Assembly (NCBI RefSeq): GCF_021654575.1
Contig: NZ_AP024488.1
Coordinates: 3,309,501 to 3,373,500 of the forward strand
Length of the DNA: 64,000 bases
Source: Desulfoluna limicola
Lineage (GTDB): Bacteria > Desulfobacterota > Desulfobacteria > Desulfobacterales > Desulfolunaceae
Reading direction: 5' to 3'
The notes under the pieces are model-generated. The model had not been told where the DNA came from. It saw nothing but the letters and a program-made list of their open reading frames with translations, and made no database searches. Each line of letters starts with the position of its first letter. Within the stretch, counting starts at the first letter, position 1. The translations under genes and the position numbers were made by a program. Shown piece by piece: positions 1-9,235 of this stretch.

Positions 1-1897
1 TGAAATCCATAAGGGCCTCGTCAAGGGAGAGCTGCACCTCGCCGGATACGATGCCGAGACGAATCCGAAGGGAATCTTTGATCTGCTGCCAGTATTGTTT
101 GTGAAGCCTTGCCGACTTTTTGTTGGCGGTAGAAACGCTGCCACTGAGTGTCAGATTGATATTGTCTGTCACCGCATTGCTGGTGTTTCGGCCGGTGTAT
201 TCATACTCCGCTGAAGCATTGAGCCGTCCCCGAACAGCGGGCCCTGCGGATTCCAGAAAATAGGCTTTTTTAAGTTCACTGGTGGCTGCCTTGATCCGGG
301 GGTGGTTTAGAACGGCAAGGTCATGCAGTTCCCCTTCGTCACGGAACACGGCCTCATCCATGAACAAATCGTCACGGGCCAGGGTAATTCGAGTGCCCTG
401 GGAGAGCCCGCACAGATGCTTCAACCGACGCTTGAGATAAAGCATCTGCTGCCTGTTGTGCTCCTGCTGCGCCCTGCCGGCGACCAAAACTCTATCCGCA
501 GCCAGAAGCTGCACCCCATAGGCATCTCCCACGGTTTTCAGGGTTGAGTAGTGGCTGGCCCGCTTGCCATACACGGTCATCAACTCCTCCCAGACCGCCG
601 CCATCTCGTTTAAATAGGCGATTTCGAAATAGAGCCGAATGGCTTCTGCGACCCGCTCATTGATTTCGTTGTCGAGCTGGTTTCTGGCGGTTTCTGCGGT
701 GAGCCGGGCCGCCCTCCCCAGCTCCGTGTTGCGTTTGATATCAAACAAAGGCTGCACGAGCCCGACCAATCCGTCTATCAACGTTTGGGAAACAAAGCCC
801 CCCTGATTGCTGAAAAACCCTGCAGGGGAGACGGTGCCGATTTCAAAATAAAACGAGGGATAATTGGGAAGTGTGGCAATGCCCACCTCCACCAAGGCAG
901 CGGCAAAGAGCGCCCGTTTTAAGCTGACCTCGGGGTTTTGTGCCATGACCAGCGAGGTGATGTTCCTTACATCCATCGTCTCAGGCAGTTTGACAACCAC
1001 AGGGGTGGTGGCGCCATAGGCGTAGCGGCTTGTCAGGATGTACGGATTCTCTCCCGTTTCCTCGTTATCGGAACGGCTGTAGTCCGTAATGGCTCCATCA
1101 TCAGGATCCAGCCTGAAAAGGGACTGATACCCCTTTTTGTCGGATTCGAAGACCAGGGTTCTCCCATCGTCTGAATAGATGCGGGCAATCTCCCCTGCGT
1201 CGCCCAACGCATGTTCCTTCAGGTCCTGCCCGTTTTGATCGACGGACATGAGGCTGTGGACCCCATTTTCATTCCGAGCCAGGAAAAAAACCAACCCTTT
1301 GTCCCGAAGGTGAACGGGCAGGAAGGGCTCACCAGCAATTCCCCGCACCCTCTTTTTTCCGGCAAAACGAACCTCCCCTGAGCTGGTGTATTCAAACTCT
1401 AGCCGCACCAGGGAGAGATCCCGGTCCCCGGGGAGCCACCTGCCAGCATCGGAGAGGGCCTTGAACAAGGTAAACGTGTGGGGCTGTTCCGCCAGCGATG
1501 GGTCGGGCCCTTCGGCCTCTGCAGACAGCCGGACCAGTCGAAATGTCTGGGGGTCAAAATAATGAAGGGCGCCATGGCCCCCGTCGGCATCGTTGACCCT
1601 GAAAAATACGATGCTCTCCTGTGCCCAGATCTGAGGGAAATCCTCCGGCTTCGGGACCCGTTTCACCGACTGGTTTTCCACCCGGAACACGATCATGTCG
1701 TGTTCGGTGGCACCAAGGGTGTCGATGAGAGCTTGCTGGCCCATGTACACGGGTTCCATCAACTCTCTCACCAATGCCACATCGGCATCCTGGGATACCG
1801 ACTGGCGGTTCAGGGTGCTGCACCCCAGGCACACCAGACATATGCTCAGGGCAAGGACTTTTAGGGAGTGTCTTCCCAAGAACGCTCCCCTACTCAT
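1..1897 (-). CDS. TolC-family outer-membrane lipoprotein with N-terminal propeller-like region (3' end beyond window)
   Basis: Read on the minus strand from ATG at 1897; the frame stays open to base 1, so about 632 residues are visible and the C-terminus is missing. The N-terminus is a lipoprotein signal with lipobox LVCLGC. Residues about 30-310 are beta-rich and contain a PD40/WD40-like repeat (YSDDGRTLVFESDKKGYQSL), suggesting a TolB-type propeller. From about residue 320 the sequence becomes long amphipathic helices typical of TolC outer-membrane channels (AEAIRLYFEIAYLNE, then a second hairpin). The ATG overlaps the stop of the upstream regulator gene by 8 bp, so it is translationally coupled within the glycosyltransferase operon. 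I infer an outer-membrane exit duct for the polysaccharide made by the synthase. The propeller assignment is weaker than the TolC one. Confidence 0.72.
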   Translation of the reverse strand, partial: MSRGAFLGRHSLKVLALSICLVCLGCSTLNRQSVSQDADVALVRELMEPVYMGQQALIDTLGATEHDMIVFRVENQSVKRVPKPEDFPQIWAQESIVFFRVNDADGGHGALHYFDPQTFRLVRLSAEAEGPDPSLAEQPHTFTLFKALSDAGRWLPGDRDLSLVRLEFEYTSSGEVRFAGKKRVRGIAGEPFLPVHLRDKGLVFFLARNENGVHSLMSVDQNGQDLKEHALGDAGEIARIYSDDGRTLVFESDKKGYQSLFRLDPDDGAITDYSRSDNEETGENPYILTSRYAYGATTPVVVKLPETMDVRNITSLVMAQNPEVSLKRALFAAALVEVGIATLPNYPSFYFEIGTVSPAGFFSNQGGFVSQTLIDGLVGLVQPLFDIKRNTELGRAARLTAETARNQLDNEINERVAEAIRLYFEIAYLNEMAAVWEELMTVYGKRASHYSTLKTVGDAYGVQLLAADRVLVAGRAQQEHNRQQMLYLKRRLKHLCGLSQGTRITLARDDLFMDEAVFRDEGELHDLAVLNHPRIKAATSELKKAYFLESAGPAVRGRLNASAEYEYTGRNTSNAVTDNINLTLSGSVSTANKKSARLHKQYWQQIKDSLRIRLGIVSGEVQLSLDEALMDF

Positions 1898-3320
1898 CTG
1901 AAAGATCCTTCATGGCAAGGGCAATGACATGCTCGGCAGAATCATGGGCGGGGCCCCCTTGAACCGCACTGAAGGAGACCTCGGGCTTGCAGAGATCGTA
2001 GAGATACTCCAGGGCCTGAATGTTGTTGTTGATTCGTTTTACAACGACGATGGCCCCTTCAAGGTTTGTCTCGGCAAGGATAATTCCCAGGGTGTTTGAT
2101 TCCCAAACACAGGTGGTATCCAGCTCTCGCAGGTCCTGGGTCAACGCCTTGAAGATGCTGTTTACATACCAGGTGACCCGGTCGGGATGATTCCTCTGGA
2201 TTTCGTCTATTTTTTCGATTCGGGCAAGGACAAGGGTGAACTCCGATTTGTATCGTTTCATGCGAATGAGCTCACGCTTCAGCTCGATCTCAAAGTACTG
2301 CCTGTTGTACAAATTCGTATGATGATCGTAGAGAAAGGCGGTGAGGTCCACCCCTGTTATCTTTCCGCTTCGGACCGCTTCCCATGCATATTCCGTCAGT
2401 TCGTAAGAGTAGATGTTTTTTTCCACGGTTTCACCCGGCCGGCAAATCAACCCGCACACCAGGCATTCGAGTTCTACGACAGGCTCGGGCACAATGCTCA
2501 GGCAACTAGCGCACTTGAAATAGTCGGAGGGTTTTTCATAATCGATGCCGATGTGACGAAGGGTCTGTTCACACTTGGGGCAGGTAAGGTCCGTACCCAC
2601 GCTGAAGTTCTCTAAAGAATCGACGTGACCGCATTGAAAGTGGTGGATCATCTGCCCTTTAACGATATCAATGGCTGAACAGACGGGGCACACCTCACGA
2701 TAGTTTATCTGGTAGGAGTCACAGAGCCCGCAAAGCCTCACCCGGTTTCTCAGCCTTTTGATAAAAAAGCCCCTTTCCGCAAGGGCATCGAGGTAGTCCT
2801 CAACATTTTCAAGTTCATCCGTAATCCTCAGGACGTCGGGATAAAAATGACCGGTGGGTTTAAAGGGCGAAGAGACAGGCTCGAGAACCGTGACCCCGCT
2901 GTTGGCGACGTCTTCCAGGAACGCCAGAATGGCGGCATCGGCTAAGCTGGCATCCCAGTATTTCTTCGAGAAGAACAGCACGTTTCGAATGGCAAGCAGA
3001 ACCTCCGACCTGTGAAGTGGCCGGTAAAGAACATAGACAGCCCCTTTTTTAAAGGCCGTGTTGAGAATTTCTTTTTCATAGCAGGAGGTCACAAAGATGG
3101 TTTTACTCACGAAGACCGGAACATGATCCGGACCGGAAACCCCCTCTTCCTGACAATAGATCGTCAAATCCGTGTTGTCCGAGGCGTGTTGAAGCGATGC
3201 CTTATCCTGCTGTGTGATGGCAAGGGTCGTTTCAAAATGTGCGGACGCAAGGCTCTCTTTCAAGCTTCGGAACTCTTCTTCATGAGCCCCGACAATCGAT
3301 ATGTTAAATACTTTTCTCAT
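1890..3320 (-). CDS. Pseudo-receiver / TackOD1 zinc-binding / degenerate GGDEF regulatory protein
   Basis: A 476-residue cytoplasmic protein. Residues 1-120 look like a response-regulator receiver but lack a convincing phospho-acceptor Asp (TDLTIYCQEE where the Asp strand should be). Residues about 185-310 carry four CxxC-type pairs (CGLC, CPVC, CPKC, CLVC) plus the HHFQCGH and LRHIGIDYEKPSDY signatures that I recognise as the TackOD1 output domain. Residues about 325-470 begin like a GGDEF domain (LYDHHTNLYNRQYFEIEL) but the GG[DE]EF signature is replaced by ESNTLGIIL, so diguanylate cyclase activity is unlikely. It lies 6 bp after the GT2 synthase and overlaps the TolC gene. The synthase has no PilZ domain, so this protein is a plausible cytoplasmic regulator of it, perhaps as a c-di-GMP or metal sensor; that role is inferred. 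Confidence 0.78.
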   Translation of the reverse strand: MRKVFNISIVGAHEEEFRSLKESLASAHFETTLAITQQDKASLQHASDNTDLTIYCQEEGVSGPDHVPVFVSKTIFVTSCYEKEILNTAFKKGAVYVLYRPLHRSEVLLAIRNVLFFSKKYWDASLADAAILAFLEDVANSGVTVLEPVSSPFKPTGHFYPDVLRITDELENVEDYLDALAERGFFIKRLRNRVRLCGLCDSYQINYREVCPVCSAIDIVKGQMIHHFQCGHVDSLENFSVGTDLTCPKCEQTLRHIGIDYEKPSDYFKCASCLSIVPEPVVELECLVCGLICRPGETVEKNIYSYELTEYAWEAVRSGKITGVDLTAFLYDHHTNLYNRQYFEIELKRELIRMKRYKSEFTLVLARIEKIDEIQRNHPDRVTWYVNSIFKALTQDLRELDTTCVWESNTLGIILAETNLEGAIVVVKRINNNIQALEYLYDLCKPEVSFSAVQGGPAHDSAEHVIALAMKDLSDE

Positions 3321-3326
3321 GTATCA

Positions 3327-4721
3327 TCACCATTTCTTTGTATTGCGCCATGCGGATTCCGGCAGATAACCCTCTTGATAGTTAATCCTGAAAAACTCCA
3401 GAAGAAGCGCCCCAAACCGCACCCACCTGAAAATTGCCTTGTAGGCAGGAAACATGAATACGGTGGGGAGAAGGGACAACTCCTCTTTTTTGCGTTCACT
3501 GAAGAGAAGTGAAATGGAAAAACAAAGGAGTGCGACCCCCACATAGATGGCATAGGTAAAAAACCAGATAAAAATCAAAATTTTGGGATAAAAAGCCAGC
3601 ATCAAAACCAGGTAAAGGGCATAGATGAAGGTCAAAACCACGGTAAAAAAGAACTCCAGAGAGAGTTCGAAGGCATTTCTCCAATCATATTGCCAGAACT
3701 TCATGATATCGACGTGCTTGCGGAAATAGGTCCTGAAGCCCCCTTTGTCCCAGCGGAATCGTTGACCTTTCAGCACCTGCCAGGTTTCCGGGGCATTGGT
3801 CATGGCGATGGCTTCCGATGCAAAGACAATCTGCCAGCCCACTTTCTTGATTTTCAACGAAAGATCGGCATCCTCAGCAAGCTCGGGGTCCCACCCACCA
3901 AAGGTGGTCAACGCCTCTCGCCTGAACGCACCGAATGCACCGCTCACCTGCATGCTCATGCCTATAAGCCCAAGCCAGCGTTTCCACATGGCGATGGACA
4001 AGGCATATTCCACAGCCTGGAGACGGGTCCAGATGGATACGTCAATGTTTCTGACCTTGATGTTTCCGGCAACGCCCCCGACCCTCTTGTTGTAAAAGGG
4101 CCCGATCATATGAAGGAGCATGTCCCGATCAAAGGAGGTATCGGCATCAACGGAGACGATAAAATCTCCGGTGGCAAGGTGAAAGGCCATGTTGGAGGCG
4201 GTGGGACGTCCGGACCGTCCGGTGGCCGCACTGTTTCTGTAGAGCTTGATGAGCCCTTGATCAGCGAAGGGTTTGGCCTCTTCATACATCCGGTCTTCAG
4301 AGTTATCATCGATGACGATGATCTCGAGGTTGGGGTAATGGAGCTCGAGGAGGGAGCGGATGGCATTGGCCACGCAGGCTTCTTCGTTATAGCCCACAAG
4401 AAGAACACTGACCGAAGGGGTTGTTGCAAAAAACGCTCTTTTTTTCCCTTCGTCGCTGGTTAAAGAGCCAAGGGTTTTGGCAACAAAAAGATAAATGGCA
4501 GGAAAGACATAACGGGGAAACTCGCCGAATATAAACACCGGCATAAAAAACAGCAGCCATTCCCATAGGTCACGGGAAGAAAACTGGATTTCAATAACGT
4601 TAAAAAAATCAACGATTGAAAACAAGATGAGATTCAAGAAATCTGCCACGATGCGGCCTGCCATTTTGGGGGTCATTTGGGTGACCAAAGGAAAAACAAA
4701 AATGCTACCACCAAATATCAA
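3327..4721 (-). CDS. Membrane-embedded family 2 glycosyltransferase (polysaccharide synthase)
   Basis: Up to 464 residues. It contains the processive GT2 motifs in order: VIDDNSED, VDADTSF (DxD), AEDADLSL (the TED-like base) and QRFRW (QxxRW). Two hydrophobic segments precede the catalytic domain and about four follow it, as in cellulose, PNAG or hyaluronan-type synthases. No PilZ domain is present. It would polymerise a nucleotide sugar and pass the chain through the inner membrane; the sugar cannot be told from sequence. The first codon of the longest frame is TTG with no clear Shine-Dalgarno; ATG codons at 4676 and 4664 are alternatives. First gene of a three-gene operon with the TackOD1 regulator and the TolC-like lipoprotein. 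Confidence 0.85.
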   Translation of the reverse strand: MIFGGSIFVFPLVTQMTPKMAGRIVADFLNLILFSIVDFFNVIEIQFSSRDLWEWLLFFMPVFIFGEFPRYVFPAIYLFVAKTLGSLTSDEGKKRAFFATTPSVSVLLVGYNEEACVANAIRSLLELHYPNLEIIVIDDNSEDRMYEEAKPFADQGLIKLYRNSAATGRSGRPTASNMAFHLATGDFIVSVDADTSFDRDMLLHMIGPFYNKRVGGVAGNIKVRNIDVSIWTRLQAVEYALSIAMWKRWLGLIGMSMQVSGAFGAFRREALTTFGGWDPELAEDADLSLKIKKVGWQIVFASEAIAMTNAPETWQVLKGQRFRWDKGGFRTYFRKHVDIMKFWQYDWRNAFELSLEFFFTVVLTFIYALYLVLMLAFYPKILIFIWFFTYAIYVGVALLCFSISLLFSERKKEELSLLPTVFMFPAYKAIFRWVRFGALLLEFFRINYQEGYLPESAWRNTKKW

Positions 4722-5099
4722 GGCACGTCAATGGAATAGCCCTGTCACAGTCATTAATGCTGCGAGGCCCGTTGGACGCTGCTTTTCCATCAAATACATC
4801 GTGTGTAATAGACCGGAAACATCGCTAAGCGATCGCTGTGAAGGGAGTGACATGTCCTGAAGAGATGTGCTGTGAGCCAGAAAGACGAGTGTGCACCAGG
4901 TGGATACGTTAAACTATAACACATCCCCCCCTAACCAAACCAGCCCAACCCCTTTCGAAAACAAGACGTTACCTTAAGAATCTTTTCACTTGCCCTTAAA
5001 AGTTACACACCGGTTCTGCTGACGTTTGTTTACTCATTGGTCAGAATCACCATGATCAGAATACCATAGTGAGAAGACAATCCACGCCCCAAAACACAT
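4722..5099. other. Intergenic region upstream of the polysaccharide operon
   Basis: No plausible gene. It should hold the promoter of the minus-strand synthase operon, but I see no strong -35/-10 pair. An isolated 10-bp palindrome AGCGATCGCT lies near 4829-4838. The right part is comparatively AT-rich. Confidence 0.5.
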
Positions 5100-5125
5100 C
5101 AGCCCGTCCGGGTAGGGACGGGCTG
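5100..5125 (-). terminator. Hairpin terminator after the 5'-nucleotidase gene
   Basis: Perfect 10-bp stem CAGCCCGTCC / GGACGGGCTG with a 6-nt loop. On the minus strand it is followed by TGATGTGTTTT. It lies 95 bp after the stop of the nucleotidase gene and fits a rho-independent terminator with a weak U tract. Confidence 0.65.
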
Positions 5126-5219
5126 AATGAAACAACAATTAGGTAGGGCCTTACAGGTTTAATCGAATTATGTTCTTTATGGCCTGAAGCCTATATTCAG
5201 ACTCCTTTTTCAGAATCTA

Positions 5220-7298
5220 TTATTCTGGAGGAATGAGACTCAAATTGTTTACTCTGCTTCCTGGTTTATCCCCCACTCGCCCATCCAATATAACACCCTC
5301 ACCGTAGAAAGCATCAGTGATAATATTATCCTCTGAAAATTCACCTGATGTCAAAAACTGAAGAAGTGCCATCCACTCTTTGACCTCCTGAACGCCCTCT
5401 TCTTCTGCGTCCTTATCAATCCGACATGACAGAACATTAGCCATGGTCACCTCAGCAGTGGGATCATCTATGGTATAGGCCTTGATGGGAATATTAAGCC
5501 CGTCACCCCCCAAAAGATACTGCAAACCTGGGTCCTGAAGCATAAGAACCAGATATAGGTCTAAAACACAGGGCAACATGGGAGGCAATCCCGGCGCCAA
5601 ATCGGGAAGAATAGAAAGCGGAATAGCTGGTGTTTCACACTTATAATCGCCCGCGTTATAGACATAGATGCTGTCTGGATTGACTTTATAACCACTATAC
5701 GTTGGGTCAAACATACCTCCGTGCTCAAACCGAATTCCTGAAAGGTTCATGTAGTAGTCGGCCGGGAGGTTTGACAGCGCCCCGTAAAGAGCAAGCAAAT
5801 CATCACTACCACTCTTTAAGAGGTAGTTCATAAACACCTCATCACCGGCCCCTTCGGTATAGGCGATGAGCTGACAAAGATTCTCAATGCTGGTCCTATC
5901 CATCAATACACTCAACAGGGGGTACCCCGGAATATCCTGATTGGCATTGTCAAGGCTCATGCCAAGTGGCAGGACGCTGTAGATATCTGCAAAGGTAAGT
6001 CCCTGATTGGTCATAAAACCATTTCGAACAACACCGTTTGCCACGAGGCCCAGGGCTGGTTGGGCCGGACCTACAAGGTAGCGTAGAGAGTCAGATACAA
6101 GGTTACCCATGCCAGTTTCTTTTGCGAGCGCAGGTTTTTGGACATTTGACGAGGCATTAAAAGCAATAATATCATTAATTTTGAAGGGGAAGAATTCAGC
6201 AAGTGCTTCATTTATCCCACCATCCAGCATCGCCACCATAAAGCTGATATTTGAGGCCAGAGCCACATCGCTCTCCAGAGCGTTGTTGGTGAGTACAGCA
6301 TCGATGACCCCGGTGCCGATGGTCACGGTCACATCAAGCTGGGCCAGGTTTTCACCATAGCGTCCCGCACAGATAATGCGTGTGTCACCCACCATCACAA
6401 CATCATCGGTTTTTTCATGGTCATGGCCGGAGGCAATGATGTCAATGCCGGTGACCTTCGTTGCCAAAGACGCATCATCACCCTTGGGGGTATCCAAGCT
6501 GGTACCCGTAATACCGGAGTGGGACATGGCGACGACAACGTGGGCTCCGGAAGCTTTCAAGGCGTCCACTTTTGCCTGAAGAATAGCCACCTCGGCATCA
6601 TCATCAAGGTCATTCGTGAAGGTAACCGGTGAGGCCAGCGGAGCATCGCTTTCGGCATTTTTACCCATCAAGCCCAGCAGGCCGACTTTCAGACCGTTTG
6701 GAAGGGTGAGAAGCAATGAATCCTTAATGCGCCCATCCCGGATCAGAGCCTCAAGGCCATCGTCGTCCGGAGCGGCATCGGAAGTGACCATGTTGGAGGC
6801 GATGACCGGAACGTTAAACTCCGTTCGTTCTTTGCCCATAGCGGCATCGAAGAAACCGGCCAGCGGGGCGGGACCGTAGTCGAATTCATGGTTTCCAAGG
6901 GTGATGGCATCATACTTCATCAAACCGATGAAGGACATGGCCGCAGGCACCCCCCCTAAGGTAAGGTCATAAACGGTGCCCATAAGATAATCACCGGAGT
7001 CCACCAGCACCACAGGTGTCCCCTCTGCCGCTTTCGCGGTTCGAATGCCTGTGATGGTGGTGGCGATGCGGGCATAGCCGCCCTTGGTTTGATCGGCCTC
7101 TGTTGCGTAAGTGGCCGAAGGACCTGTGCCCACCACCCGGTGGTGAACGTCGGTGGTCTGAAGCAGGGTAAATTTTACGGTCTCACCGTCACTTAAGGTG
7201 GCGGTGGTGACAGCAGGGTCATCGTCCGAACTGCCGCAGCCGAGGCCCACACACATCAGTGTGGCCAGAATCAATGCATAGAGCTTCAATTTTATCAT
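5220..7298 (-). CDS. 5'-nucleotidase/metallophosphatase family lipoprotein
   Basis: Hydrolyses nucleotides or similar phosphoesters outside the cytoplasm (family knowledge). ATG at 7298 (MIKLKLYAL) is chosen because it places a lipoprotein signal with lipobox VGLGC at the N-terminus; an in-frame ATG 36 bp upstream would spoil it. About 692 residues. Calcineurin-like metal motifs appear in order: TTDVHHR, DSGDYLMG, GNHEFDYG, AMSHSG and SGHDHEKTD. The second half matches the 5'-nucleotidase C-terminal domain (ETGMGNLVSDSLRY, VVRNGFMTNQGLTFADIYSVLPLG), though the usual NGGGIR is altered to NGVVRNG. It is longer than the usual 550-residue enzymes because of insertions in the C-terminal half. No close operon partner; the FadL gene ends 147 bp upstream. 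Confidence 0.85.
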   Translation of the reverse strand: MIKLKLYALILATLMCVGLGCGSSDDDPAVTTATLSDGETVKFTLLQTTDVHHRVVGTGPSATYATEADQTKGGYARIATTITGIRTAKAAEGTPVVLVDSGDYLMGTVYDLTLGGVPAAMSFIGLMKYDAITLGNHEFDYGPAPLAGFFDAAMGKERTEFNVPVIASNMVTSDAAPDDDGLEALIRDGRIKDSLLLTLPNGLKVGLLGLMGKNAESDAPLASPVTFTNDLDDDAEVAILQAKVDALKASGAHVVVAMSHSGITGTSLDTPKGDDASLATKVTGIDIIASGHDHEKTDDVVMVGDTRIICAGRYGENLAQLDVTVTIGTGVIDAVLTNNALESDVALASNISFMVAMLDGGINEALAEFFPFKINDIIAFNASSNVQKPALAKETGMGNLVSDSLRYLVGPAQPALGLVANGVVRNGFMTNQGLTFADIYSVLPLGMSLDNANQDIPGYPLLSVLMDRTSIENLCQLIAYTEGAGDEVFMNYLLKSGSDDLLALYGALSNLPADYYMNLSGIRFEHGGMFDPTYSGYKVNPDSIYVYNAGDYKCETPAIPLSILPDLAPGLPPMLPCVLDLYLVLMLQDPGLQYLLGGDGLNIPIKAYTIDDPTAEVTMANVLSCRIDKDAEEEGVQEVKEWMALLQFLTSGEFSEDNIITDAFYGEGVILDGRVGDKPGSRVNNLSLIPPE

Positions 7299-7362
7299 CA
7301 CCAAAGACCCTTTGTGAGAAGTTATGGGTAACAATTTCGGAGAATGCTTTCGATCACCTTCG

Positions 7363-7421
7363 TAAGCTTGGGCAACCCGCTTTCGAGGTGGCTCACCTCG
7401 CTGCCGGAGGCATCGTTTTTT
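7363..7421 (-). repeat. Repeat A, partial copy downstream of the fadL-like gene
   Basis: Contains the first hairpin GAGGTGGCTCACCTC and the GCCGGAGGCA end followed by a T run, ending 25 bp from the fadL-like stop. Read in the direction of that gene it begins with an A run and GCCTCCGGCAGC, as do the other gene-end copies. Confidence 0.8.
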
Positions 7422-7445
7422 ATGCCTTTAATTTTTCACAAGCCC

Positions 7446-8813
7446 TTAAAACGCCATATCAAGTCCAATGGCGATGACCGTGGTCTCGTTTTCGGTCTCC
7501 ACATCCACTGTACCGGGGTCAACATTCTGGGCGATGGTCTCATCGTCCCAGATGGTTTGGGCCACGGAGAGGTTTAATTTGAAATTCTCTTTGAATTCCC
7601 AGGCACACCCGACACCCACATGCCAGTTGTCGGAGTAAAGAACTTCAATGGATCCGAGGTTGGCGTTATAGTATCCGTTGATGTCGTCCCACTCGAACTT
7701 GGTGTAGGTGGTGCCGCCACTCACCTGAAAGGTGGGGGTGACCTTGTAGGCGAGGGTCGCGCCTGCGCTCCAGGCGTCACCGGCCATATCTGAGATATCA
7801 CGTCCTGCGCCATCCTCGCCCCAGTCCGCATCTTTTTGGAACCAGTAGCTCCAGTTGACTTCAGTGTAGAGCTTTTCAGAAATGTCATACCCTGCCCCCA
7901 GGCCGAGAAAGGCGGGAAAATCCCTGCGGTTCTTCTCTCCTTCGGTAAACATCCCCAGATCGTCACGGTTGACGTCGGTTTCAAAATCGAGTTTGACGCG
8001 GGTCTGATAATTAAGAGCGAGGTTAAGTTTGTCCGTGGCGTTAAAGTTCACGCCCAAGATACCACCAAAGCCTCCCGCATCAGATTCAGAGTCGATGACA
8101 AGGTTCGTGGTCTCAGGAATGGAACCCGGCTGTAAGCCATTCACGACCTCGGCATCATCTGTCAGGTCATTCAGGGTAAGTTCCGCTTCAACTGTATTTT
8201 TGGCGTAAATGCACCGAACCCCGGCGGCAACCGAAATTTTCTCGTTGATTTTGTAGGCCCCGCCAAGGGTGGTGGTCAAGTAGATAGATGAGGCTTCCAG
8301 AGAGTCGTTGGTAAACCCGTTGTAGACATCGTCCATGGTGTCAAAACCCGGAGGAAGGTCAGGATCCGCGGGAGATGCGAGAACGGCCATCCCGGCGAGC
8401 TGTGTGGTAATGGACCCCTCCGGATAATCCACCGTGGCCCCCCCACCGGGGATATAAATCCCGCCGAAAAGGGACCAGGACTCTTTGTTCCAGGAGGCGT
8501 AGAAGTTAGGGAGCAGGTAATCAGGACTGTCCTGCTCGTAGTGCTGGGGGCCTGTGCCCACATCAAACGAATGCTCAGGCTTGCGAATCAGCGTCTGATT
8601 CGAAATGTTGATATGCACCCCATCAGAGAGCTCCGTCAACCCGGCGGGGTTATACAACACAATATCCGCAGCATCGGTGGCCGCATTACGGTTACCGGTT
8701 CTTATCCACTCCGCACTCATGTTTGACAGGTTGTCGATGTTGGCATATACGGCCGAGGGCACCAGGGACACACACAACAGGATTCCAAGAACACTCCAGA
8801 GTCTCTTTCCCAT
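7446..8813 (-). CDS. OmpP1/FadL/TodX-family outer-membrane transporter
   Basis: A 455-residue protein with a cleavable signal peptide ending near SAVYA, then the family's N-terminal hatch region (NLSNMSAEWIRTGNRNAATDAADIVLYNPAGL, where NPAGL is the hallmark). Alternating amphipathic beta strands continue to a terminal aromatic residue (GLDMAF), typical of a 14-stranded barrel. The family takes up long-chain fatty acids or other hydrophobic compounds through the outer membrane; the substrate here is unknown. Start ATG 8813 has an excellent Shine-Dalgarno (AAGGAGG). It appears monocistronic: a repeat A copy follows it and a 580-bp intergenic region precedes it. Confidence 0.85.
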   Translation of the reverse strand: MGKRLWSVLGILLCVSLVPSAVYANIDNLSNMSAEWIRTGNRNAATDAADIVLYNPAGLTELSDGVHINISNQTLIRKPEHSFDVGTGPQHYEQDSPDYLLPNFYASWNKESWSLFGGIYIPGGGATVDYPEGSITTQLAGMAVLASPADPDLPPGFDTMDDVYNGFTNDSLEASSIYLTTTLGGAYKINEKISVAAGVRCIYAKNTVEAELTLNDLTDDAEVVNGLQPGSIPETTNLVIDSESDAGGFGGILGVNFNATDKLNLALNYQTRVKLDFETDVNRDDLGMFTEGEKNRRDFPAFLGLGAGYDISEKLYTEVNWSYWFQKDADWGEDGAGRDISDMAGDAWSAGATLAYKVTPTFQVSGGTTYTKFEWDDINGYYNANLGSIEVLYSDNWHVGVGCAWEFKENFKLNLSVAQTIWDDETIAQNVDPGTVDVETENETTVIAIGLDMAF

Positions 8814-9136
8814 CTATTGCCTCCTTATATGGTTGTTGACGGTCTCAGCACACTAACATCCATTCTCTAACCGGAACATCGTTCTTTGTAAAGCAACAAG
8901 TGCATGGCAAGAGGCTAGCCACTTTTGACCAACCATGATATTTAAGGACTTGAAATAGCGTCATTTCTAAAAGAAACGACTGACTGCGTCCCCTTAACCG
9001 GGGAAGTACACGTGGGCCATTCCTCGAGTTTCGAGGACGGAAGGAGGCGGGTTTTAAACGTTTGGGTCAAATGGGAGGAATTGCTTCCGGCTGCCCTGCC
9101 GGGGAAGACGAACCTCATGAAAGGTTAACCCGGCTG
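8814..9136. other. Intergenic region upstream of the fadL-like gene
   Basis: No gene seen. Around 9069-9100 there is a partial match to the family B terminus (CTTCCGGCTGCCCTGCCGGGG). The remainder should carry the fadL-like promoter, which I could not place. Confidence 0.4.
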
Positions 9137-9228
9137 TTAAATGCGTGATTGTTGAAGGACGTTATCACTCTTATAGATCAGTTATCTCCATCGCCTGATA
9201 TTTCGTATATTTAATTGCCGAGTTAATA
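9137..9228 (+). repeat. Repeat C, copy 1
   Basis: About 92 bp running from GTTAAATGCGTGA to GCCGAGTTAATA. It aligns with 17443-17535 at most positions, in the same orientation. It is immediately followed by a full repeat A copy. Confidence 0.6.
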
Positions 9229-9235
9229 CCGTGGT

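Noticed and set aside
4829..4838. AGCGATCGCT considered as a HIP1-type highly iterated palindrome
   Set aside because: Only an isolated copy was noticed, so there is no iteration to support it.
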